7,901 bases of DNA, from the NCBI GenBank assembly GCA_934457515.1, contig CAKSHV010000058.1, forward strand, positions 1 through 7,901. The letters are read 5' to 3'. This document shows, one piece after another, positions 1 to 4,551 of this stretch. The notes beneath the pieces are model-generated. The model saw only the letters and a list, made by a program, of their open reading frames with translations. It was not told the DNA's origin and made no database searches. Every line of letters begins with the position of its first letter. Position 1 is the first letter of the stretch. The stretch is from an uncultured Clostridia bacterium. GTDB lineage: Bacteria > Bacillota > Clostridia > RGIG6154. The translations under genes and the position numbers were made by a program.

Positions 1-665
1 GGATAGCCGATTGCATTTAACAGCATATCAAGTGAATAGCAGCCGATATCGCCCAAAGCGCCGATACCGCCGGTTTCTTTTTCAATAAATGTTGTGCCGA
101 AAGGAGTCGGGATGCCGCGTCTTCTGCCGCCGCCTGTCTGAATGTAATAAATTTTACCCAAAATACCGGATTCAACAACGTTCTTAACCATAATCATGTT
201 GGGGTCAAATCTGGGCTGGAAGCCGATGGACAAAATTTTGCCACTTCTCTTTTCAGCCTTCAAAATTTCGATACCCTCTTCCAATGTTACGCACATCGGT
301 TTTTCCAAAAGTACGTTAACGCCCTTATCCAAAGCGTAAATTGCGCACTCCGCATGGGTCATGTTGTATGTACAAATGCTGACACCGTCTAATTTCAAAG
401 ACTCATCATCTAACATTTCTTTGTGGCTCGGATAGCATTTAACGCCTTCGATTTCATGCTTTTTAAAGAAAGCTTCTGCCTTGCCCGGAACCAAGTCCGC
501 GCCGGCTACGATTTCAACATCGGGCATTTTTTTATACTGCGCCATATGCGCGTCTGCAATCCAGCCGGTACCGATAATACCGATTCTTAATTTTTTGCTT
601 GCATCAATCGCAGGACCGTCGGCTGCAACGTTAAAGTCAAGCATTTTATCCATTTTCTCTGCCAT
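1..665 (-). CDS. Gfo/Idh/MocA-family NAD(P)-dependent oxidoreductase, C-terminus beyond the window
   Basis: This is the first 221 residues of a family of about 330-400 residues; the reading frame is still open at base 1. Residues 26-37 carry the Rossmann dinucleotide-binding loop (GIIGTGWIA, glycines 29, 32 and 34). The family's EKP motif is at 121-123, where the lysine normally contacts substrate. The second-domain motif is GDIGCYSLD at 205-213. Here the position often held by histidine is Tyr210, as in the glucose-fructose oxidoreductase branch. Members oxidise or reduce sugars, inositols and related compounds in the cytoplasm; the substrate cannot be read from this fragment. The start at 665 is chosen because an AAGGAG (675-680) lies 9 bases upstream. 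This start leaves an unusual tail of about 25 residues before the first beta strand. Internal Met5 and Met8 are possible alternatives but are worse placed. The gene has its own promoter at 735-763. The family call is very secure; the specific function is unknown. Confidence 0.95.
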   Translation of the reverse strand, partial: MAEKMDKMLDFNVAADGPAIDASKKLRIGIIGTGWIADAHMAQYKKMPDVEIVAGADLVPGKAEAFFKKHEIEGVKCYPSHKEMLDDESLKLDGVSICTYNMTHAECAIYALDKGVNVLLEKPMCVTLEEGIEILKAEKRSGKILSIGFQPRFDPNMIMVKNVVESGILGKIYYIQTGGGRRRGIPTPFGTTFIEKETGGIGALGDIGCYSLDMLLNAIGY

Positions 666-734
666 TTAAACCTACTCCTTTATGAATCTTTTTTTTGCAA
701 TGCCGTTAAAGCACGCAGCATTACTTATAGCTTG

Positions 735-763
735 ATTATACACAAGAAAAATTGCAATGTCAA
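735..763 (-). promoter_or_regulatory. Sigma-A promoter of the Gfo/Idh/MocA gene
   Basis: On the minus strand a perfect TTGACA (758-763) and a perfect TATAAT (735-740) are separated by exactly 17 bases. Transcription should begin near 728, giving a leader of about 60 bases before the ATG at 665. No operator or riboswitch is evident in that leader. The promoter makes this gene independent of pyrR, which ends 69 bases upstream of the -35 box. Confidence 0.88.
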
Positions 764-831
764 TCCTTTTAATCGAAAAACTGAAAAAATAACAGTATTT
801 GCGTAAATTATGCAATTTTTAAGTTTCAATC

Positions 832-1368
832 TTATTTTTCAAACAGTTTCACCGAGTCCTCCCCGTCTGTTTCCGAAAGATTCACCTGCACGATTTCGGC
901 ACGCGATGTCGGAATGTTTTTACCGACATAATCGGGACGAATGGGAAACTCGCGGTGTCCGCGGTCGATTAAAATGGCAAGCTGAATTGACGCGGGTCTC
1001 CCCAGCGCCAAAAGCGCGTTCATGGCGGCGTGAGCCGTTCTGCCGGTGTATATTACATCATCCACCAAAACAACCGTTTTCCCTGTCACCGAAAAGGGAA
1101 TGGAAGTGCCGTTTACCACCGCGTCGGGATGTGCAGGTGCCAAATCATCGCGGTAAAGTGTTATGTCAATCTCCCCCACCTCTACGGGGTGGTTTTCAAT
1201 TTTTTCAATGGATTTTGCAATGCGGTTCGATAGCGGAACGCCGCGCGTTTTAATGCCGACCAGGCACAAATTTTCGCATTGCGGATTTTTTTCGGTTATC
1301 TCATGCGAAATGCGCACAACCGAACGACGGATTCCGTCTTTATCTAAAAATTCTGCTTTTAAGCGCAT
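832..1368 (-). CDS. pyrR: PyrR, pyrimidine operon attenuation protein / uracil phosphoribosyltransferase
   Basis: At 178 residues this is full length for PyrR. The PRPP-binding motif of type I phosphoribosyltransferases, VVLVDDVIYTGRT, is at 99-111. The PyrR signatures LVGIKTRG (36-43), GEIDITLYRDD (65-75) and LIDRGHRE (133-140) are all present, as is the VGKNIPTS segment (148-155). In Bacillus the protein binds pyr mRNA when loaded with UMP or UTP and promotes termination; it also has weak uracil phosphoribosyltransferase activity. The ATG at 1368 follows AAAGGAGG (1379-1386). The gene lies 80 bases behind the uracil permease gene, with an intrinsic terminator between them and no convincing promoter of its own. 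It is therefore probably expressed by read-through from the permease promoter. A candidate RNA target lies in the permease leader at 2985-3002. No clear intrinsic terminator follows the gene. Confidence 0.97.
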   Translation of the reverse strand: MRLKAEFLDKDGIRRSVVRISHEITEKNPQCENLCLVGIKTRGVPLSNRIAKSIEKIENHPVEVGEIDITLYRDDLAPAHPDAVVNGTSIPFSVTGKTVVLVDDVIYTGRTAHAAMNALLALGRPASIQLAILIDRGHREFPIRPDYVGKNIPTSRAEIVQVNLSETDGEDSVKLFEK

Positions 1369-1388
1369 GAAGAAAACGCCTCCTTTTC

Positions 1389-1426
1389 AAAAAATGCTCT
1401 GCTGAATCGTTTTCGGCAGAGCATTT
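1389..1426 (-). terminator. Intrinsic terminator between the uracil permease gene and pyrR
   Basis: An 11-base-pair perfect stem (1416-1426 with 1392-1402) encloses a 13-base loop that can pair further inside, and on the minus strand it runs into TTTTTT (1394-1389). It sits about 20 bases after the permease stop codon. The pyrR ribosome binding site begins immediately after the T-run. The interval holds no CNGNGA-type PyrR loop, so this looks like a constitutive, probably leaky, terminator that lowers pyrR relative to the permease. Confidence 0.85.
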
Positions 1427-1448
1427 CTGATGATTTGTTTTTTATGTA

Positions 1449-2873
1449 TTAAACCTCAAAGCTAACGCCTGTTTTTGCGTCTTCGGGTTCGTCTGTCTTA
1501 AAGTCGTAGTCCTTACCGGGCAGAATTGCATTCAGCACGATACCAAGGATAGAAGCAACTGCCAAAGCGGACAGCGAAATGGTAACCGAACCGATGTTAA
1601 ATGTTGCAGCCGATCCGAGACCGAGTGCCGAAACCAAGATAATTGCGGCAACGATTAAGTTGCGGCTCTTTGTGAAATCAACCTTGTTTTCAACAACGTT
1701 GCGAACACCGATTGCGGAAATCATGCCATAAAGAACAAACGAAATACCGCCGATAACCGCCGTCGGGATTAAGCTTACAAACGCCTCAAATTTCGGCGAG
1801 AACGAAAGGATAACCGCAAAGCATGCCGCAAGGCGGATAACACGCGGGTCGTATACTTTAGAAAGTGCCAAAACGCCTGTGTTTTCACCGTAAGTTGTGT
1901 TAGCAGGACCGCCGAACAAAGCGGAAAAGGTTGTTGCCAAACCGTCACCGATTAAGGTTCTGTGCAAACCGGGGTCTGCAATAAAATTCTGACCAACCGT
2001 TGAGCTGATTGCCGAAATATCGCCGATGTGTTCCATCATGGTTGCAAGAGAAATCGGAACGATTGCAATGATTGCGCTTACAACAAGAGATGAATTCGAC
2101 CAGTCAACGCCGCCGAACACCGTACCGCTCCATTTAACCGGAAGACCGATCCATGCCGCATTCATAAAGCTTTCCAGTGCCGGAACAGAGAACAGGCAAA
2201 GATTCGGATTGCCGGCAATTGCAATATATTCAACATCATTTACCGTAACAGACTGGCCAAAGCATACTGCCAAAATTGCAGCAATTGCACACGAGCCCAA
2301 AACGCCGATTAAAATCGGAATGATTTTTGCCATGCCTTTGCCCCAGATGTTAAACACAACAACGATTGCAAGTGCGATAACCGCAAGCAGCCAGTTTGCC
2401 GAGCAGTTGGAAACCGCACTGCCCGCAAGGCCAAGACCGATGGAAATAATAATCGGACCGGTTACAACCGGCGGGAAGAAACGCATAACTTTCTTAATGC
2501 CGACCAGTTTAAACAAAAGAGCAAGAATTAAATATACCAAACCTGCGCATGCAACGCCCAAGCTTGCATACGGCAAAAGTTCGGCGTTGGTCATTGTGCC
2601 GTTGCCCGCCACAGGGGCAATTGCGGCATAACCGCCGAGGAATGCGAAAGAAGAACCCAAAAATGCGGGAACTTTTCTTTTGGTAATTATGTGGAACAAA
2701 AGTGTTCCAAGTCCTGCCATAAGCAGAGTCGTTGCGATGTTCAGACCCGTCAGCAGCGGTACCAAAACCGTTGCGCCGAACATAGCGAACATGTGCTGAA
2801 ATCCCAGCACAACCATTTTGCCGGTGCCCAGTGTTCTGGCATCGTAAATCGCGCCGTTTTGCTTCTTACTCAT
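1449..2873 (-). CDS. uraA: Uracil permease (UraA/PyrP, NCS2 nucleobase:cation symporter)
   Basis: The product imports uracil across the cytoplasmic membrane with protons and feeds the salvage pathway. With the start at 2873 it has 474 residues and many hydrophobic helices. NCS2/UraA hallmarks are QHMFAMFGATVLVPLLTG (26-43), VPAFLGSSFAF (68-78), MMEHIGD (279-285) and GGPANTTYGENTGV (321-334). Glu281 and Glu330 fall where the two essential substrate-binding glutamates of E. coli UraA lie. It is longer than E. coli UraA (429), mainly through a segment at about 205-262. The frame is open back to an ATG at 2954, but that start would translate the leader terminator T-run. The start at 2873 has AAGGAG (2883-2888) 9 bases upstream and is preferred. 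Transcription comes from 3032-3060 through a candidate PyrR attenuator. The NCS2 family also has xanthine and uric acid carriers, but the context with pyrR favours uracil. Confidence 0.96.
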   Translation of the reverse strand: MSKKQNGAIYDARTLGTGKMVVLGFQHMFAMFGATVLVPLLTGLNIATTLLMAGLGTLLFHIITKRKVPAFLGSSFAFLGGYAAIAPVAGNGTMTNAELLPYASLGVACAGLVYLILALLFKLVGIKKVMRFFPPVVTGPIIISIGLGLAGSAVSNCSANWLLAVIALAIVVVFNIWGKGMAKIIPILIGVLGSCAIAAILAVCFGQSVTVNDVEYIAIAGNPNLCLFSVPALESFMNAAWIGLPVKWSGTVFGGVDWSNSSLVVSAIIAIVPISLATMMEHIGDISAISSTVGQNFIADPGLHRTLIGDGLATTFSALFGGPANTTYGENTGVLALSKVYDPRVIRLAACFAVILSFSPKFEAFVSLIPTAVIGGISFVLYGMISAIGVRNVVENKVDFTKSRNLIVAAIILVSALGLGSAATFNIGSVTISLSALAVASILGIVLNAILPGKDYDFKTDEPEDAKTGVSFEV

Positions 2874-2882
2874 TACAAAACA

Positions 2883-2888
2883 CTCCTT
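2883..2888 (-). promoter_or_regulatory. Ribosome binding site that fixes the uracil permease start
   Basis: AAGGAG lies 9 bases before the ATG at 2873. The only longer start, at 2954, lies inside the leader attenuator and would add 27 residues rich in phenylalanine that come from the terminator T-run. The site therefore decides in favour of the short form. Confidence 0.9.
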
Positions 2889-2925
2889 TAAAATAAATAA
2901 TATGTTTTTGAATAAGAAGTCCGGG

Positions 2926-2961
2926 AAAAAAAATAAGTCTGCGGAAACAGACATGACTTAT
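2926..2961 (-). terminator. Leader (attenuator) terminator of the uracil permease gene
   Basis: On the minus strand ATAAGTC (2961-2955) can pair over 7 bases with GACTTAT (2939-2933), and the T-run follows directly. Inside it, GTCTG (2952-2948) can instead pair with CAGAC (2941-2937) across the loop TTTCCG. Either form ends at 8 consecutive T residues (2933-2926). The hairpin lies between the promoter and the ribosome binding site, as expected for transcription attenuation rather than the end of a gene. Confidence 0.8.
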
Positions 2962-2984
2962 CTAAAGCAATTACCATCATCTTG

Positions 2985-3002
2985 TCGACATCTCTGTATC
3001 GA
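2985..3002 (-). promoter_or_regulatory. Candidate PyrR-binding loop (anti-antiterminator) in the permease leader
   Basis: The 18-base minus-strand hairpin TCGATA-CAGAGA-TGTCGA has a 6-base-pair stem, including one U-G pair, closed by the hexaloop CAGAGA. The Bacillus PyrR target, as I recall it, is ARUCCNGNGAGGYU, whose loop is CNGNGA. The loop here fits exactly, the U-G wobble pair is kept, and the two pairs that differ from consensus (A-U to G-C, and C-G to A-U) are changed on both sides. The hairpin sits about 25 bases into the transcript, upstream of the leader terminator. A possible antiterminator pairs 2977-2986 with 2950-2956 and overlaps both structures. The hairpin is seen directly; PyrR binding is inferred. 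Confidence 0.75.
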
Positions 3003-3031
3003 ATTTAAAGACAACTTATTCATTTAAAATA

Positions 3032-3060
3032 AGTATAGCACACATCAAACGTTTTGTAAA
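3032..3060 (-). promoter_or_regulatory. Sigma-A promoter of the uraA-pyrR unit
   Basis: The -35 box is TTTACA (3055-3060) and the -10 box TATACT (3032-3037), spaced by 17 bases. The predicted start near 3025 gives a leader of about 150 bases, long enough for the attenuator described at 2926-3002. It lies just downstream of the greA terminator, so the unit is separate from greA. Confidence 0.82.
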
Positions 3061-3081
3061 GAGAAATTTGCAATTTTTGAC

Positions 3082-3118
3082 AAAAAAATAAAAAAGACGG
3101 CAAATTTTGCCGTCTTTT
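3082..3118 (-). terminator. Intrinsic terminator of greA
   Basis: A nearly uninterrupted palindrome (3092-3104 with 3106-3118, core GACGGC/GCCGTC) starts 5 bases after the greA stop codon. On the minus strand it runs into a long T-rich tract (3095-3082, broken by a single A). The other strand also has a T-rich tail, but no plus-strand gene ends here. Confidence 0.93.
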
Positions 3119-3123
3119 GCTTT

Positions 3124-3609
3124 TTATTGCGCGCTTGAAATTTCAAGAACTTTATACTTAAATTTTTCGTCGCCGACCGTAATTTCAAACTCTTCGCTTA
3201 CTTTTCTTCCGATTAATGCTTTGCCGATGGGTGACGCGTCGGAAATTTTGCCGTGGCGCACATCTGCCTCTTTCGAGCCGACAATTGAGTATTCCACTTC
3301 TTCATCAAACTCGTAATCGTACAAGCGAACCTTACAGCCGATATACACCGAACTGTTGTCCGCATTGGACACATCAATAACAACCGCATGCTTCAAATCA
3401 CTTTCAAGCCCTGCGATTTTCGCCTCAACCCGTGCCTGTTCATCTTTCGCTTCATCATATTCTGAGTTCTCGGACAAATCGCCGTAGGACATTGCTTCTT
3501 TGATTCTTGCGGAAACCTCTTTACGTTTGACGGTCTTTAAATATTCCAATTCCTGTTCCAATTTTTTCAGGCCTTCAGCCGTCATTTTAATCTGTTTCAT
3601 TTCACTCAT
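3124..3609 (-). CDS. greA: Transcription elongation factor GreA
   Basis: GreA inserts its coiled coil into the secondary channel of backtracked RNA polymerase and stimulates cleavage of the extruded RNA. The 161 residues match the usual length (about 158). The N-terminal coiled coil covers about 10-75, with MTAEGLKKLEQELEYLKTVKR at its base. Its tip carries YGDLSENSEYDEAK (42-55); Asp44 and Glu47 match the acidic residues that coordinate the catalytic magnesium. The C-terminal domain has the FKBP-like DASPIGKALIGRKVSEEF segment. An upstream in-frame ATG at 3642 is rejected because AAGGAG (3619-3624) lies 9 bases ahead of the ATG at 3609, and the 3642 start lies almost at the transcription start. 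The gene has its own promoter at 3651-3679 and its own terminator, so it is probably transcribed alone, with some read-through from the gene upstream. Confidence 0.97.
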   Translation of the reverse strand: MSEMKQIKMTAEGLKKLEQELEYLKTVKRKEVSARIKEAMSYGDLSENSEYDEAKDEQARVEAKIAGLESDLKHAVVIDVSNADNSSVYIGCKVRLYDYEFDEEVEYSIVGSKEADVRHGKISDASPIGKALIGRKVSEEFEITVGDEKFKYKVLEISSAQ

Positions 3610-3618
3610 ATCAAGGAT

Positions 3619-3624
3619 CTCCTT
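3619..3624 (-). promoter_or_regulatory. Ribosome binding site that fixes the greA start
   Basis: AAGGAG sits 9 bases before the ATG at 3609. The longer frame from 3642 would begin only about 10 bases downstream of the -10 box and would have no room for a ribosome binding site. The longer form would also add 11 residues not typical of GreA. Confidence 0.88.
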
Positions 3625-3650
3625 TCCTTGCAAAAAATGCATCTTAAGAT

Positions 3651-3679
3651 ATTATAATTGTTTCGGAGTGATTTGTCAA
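3651..3679 (-). promoter_or_regulatory. Sigma-A promoter of greA
   Basis: A perfect TTGACA (3674-3679) and a perfect TATAAT (3651-3656) are separated by 17 bases. The -35 box begins 5 bases after the stop codon of the preceding gene. No terminator separates the two genes, so greA may also receive transcripts from upstream. Confidence 0.9.
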
Positions 3680-3684
3680 TACTC

Positions 3685-4380
3685 TTATTTTGATATTTCC
3701 CCTACAATTTTTACTTTTCCGCCGGGAAATAAATCAAATGACAATCCTGCATCCAGACAAATCTTAAAAATGTCTGTAAGCGGCAGTGTTTTGTACTTAG
3801 AAAGCGGAAACCGAAAAACAACGGCAAGGTCTGCATATTCTATGTTTTCCGCGCTGTCAAAAACCGTTATGTCGTCTGCAATGCGGATTAAATAGCGCTC
3901 GGCGGGCTTTACGCTTAAATCAAGCGTTTTAACGTGTATCGGCAGCCCCACGCTTTCATAAAGTCCCTCCGAAAATTCTTTCATTTCGCTTTCCTTAATG
4001 GTGTAAATGGTAACAATGCGGTAAAACGTACCGAGTTCCAAAACTGTTTTCTTCAAAAGCGGCGTAACCGACGCCGCCACAACCGCGGCTGACGCACAAG
4101 GCGCATTTTGCGTAATATGCAAAATCGTGTCACGCGGATAATAATAAAAAAGACTTTTAAAACTTCTGCCTTTTTCATACGCCGTTAGTTTTTCATTCTC
4201 AGCCAAAACATATGCATAGTTTATTAAAATTTTTGTTAGTTTTGCGCGAATTCTGCGCTTAACTTTTCGCTTAAACGGCACAAAAATAACGCACACGCGG
4301 CAGCCAAGCTCCGGTATATCAATCGACTCTTCTCGCATGTTCTTGTCCTCTGCCGTTTTCAAAACTGCAATTTCAATCAT
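3685..4380 (-). CDS. Hypothetical protein upstream of greA
   Basis: I do not recognise this 231-residue protein. It has no signal peptide or membrane helix that I can see, so it is probably cytoplasmic. Residues 37-50 are very basic (KRKVKRRIRAKLTK), which could suit nucleic acid or membrane-surface contact. Residues 94-128 (CASAAVVAASVTPLL, then ELGTFYRIVTIYTI) look like a helix and strand of an alpha/beta fold. Residues 161-190 and 212-229 look like further strands. No catalytic motif stands out. The start at 4380 has GAGGAG (4388-4393) 7 bases upstream, and the coding frame has the same character as its neighbours, so it is very likely a real gene. It is followed closely by the greA promoter with no terminator between, so it may read through into greA. 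A link in function with greA is not shown. Confidence 0.85.
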   Translation of the reverse strand: MIEIAVLKTAEDKNMREESIDIPELGCRVCVIFVPFKRKVKRRIRAKLTKILINYAYVLAENEKLTAYEKGRSFKSLFYYYPRDTILHITQNAPCASAAVVAASVTPLLKKTVLELGTFYRIVTIYTIKESEMKEFSEGLYESVGLPIHVKTLDLSVKPAERYLIRIADDITVFDSAENIEYADLAVVFRFPLSKYKTLPLTDIFKICLDAGLSFDLFPGGKVKIVGEISK

Positions 4381-4415
4381 TTTTATTCTCCTCGGCTTTT
4401 GTTTTATTGTATTTT

Positions 4416-4442
4416 ATTATAAACAATGTAAAAATATGACAA
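4416..4442 (-). promoter_or_regulatory. Probable promoter of the hypothetical gene
   Basis: A perfect TATAAT (4416-4421) lies 36 bases before the ATG at 4380. The best -35 candidate is TTGTCA (4437-4442), five of six matches but only 15 bases away, so the spacing is short. The region lies directly downstream of a terminator, so some promoter is needed here. Confidence 0.6.
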
Positions 4443-4462
4443 AACCGCACAGAGAATAATGT

Positions 4463-4490
4463 AAAAAGCGGCTGCAATGCAGCCGCTTTT
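4463..4490 (-). terminator. Intrinsic terminator of the large secreted-type protein gene
   Basis: A 13-base perfect inverted repeat (4464-4476 with 4478-4490, core GCGGCTGCA) forms a GC-rich stem that ends in TTTTT on the minus strand. It lies about 60 bases after the stop codon of the large gene and before the promoter of the next one, so it separates the two units. Confidence 0.92.
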
Positions 4491-4551
4491 CTTATGCAAA
4501 ACGCTGAAAAAAGGTTGGGTGTAAAAGCGCGTTTTGCCTGATATAAGCTTT

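Noticed and set aside
799..815. Small inverted repeat after pyrR as a pyrR terminator
   Set aside because: The stem is only good on the plus strand (a G-T pair becomes C-A on the minus strand) and the minus-strand T-run lies about 10 bases further on. No plus-strand gene needs it.
810..1253. Plus-strand open frame of 147 codons opposite pyrR
   Set aside because: It is a shadow of pyrR, with low-complexity composition, no good ribosome binding site and no recognisable motif. pyrR matches its family over its full length.
1369..1448. A second PyrR binding loop in the uraA-pyrR interval
   Set aside because: Only CAGAGC occurs, which fails the last loop position, and it lies inside the terminator stem rather than in a loop.
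2026..2631. Plus-strand open frame of 201 codons opposite the uracil permease gene
   Set aside because: Its composition, rich in Thr, Ala, Ile and Pro, is what the antisense of a hydrophobic membrane protein gives, and no start signal is present.
2874..2954. Extended N-terminus of the uracil permease starting at 2954
   Set aside because: The added 27 residues come from the leader terminator and its T-run, the ATG lies inside the attenuator, and the strong ribosome binding site at 2883-2888 serves the ATG at 2873.
2873..3025. A purine or other metabolite riboswitch in the permease leader
   Set aside because: The conserved core sequences of the purine riboswitch are not seen, and the short leader is better explained by the PyrR-type hairpin.
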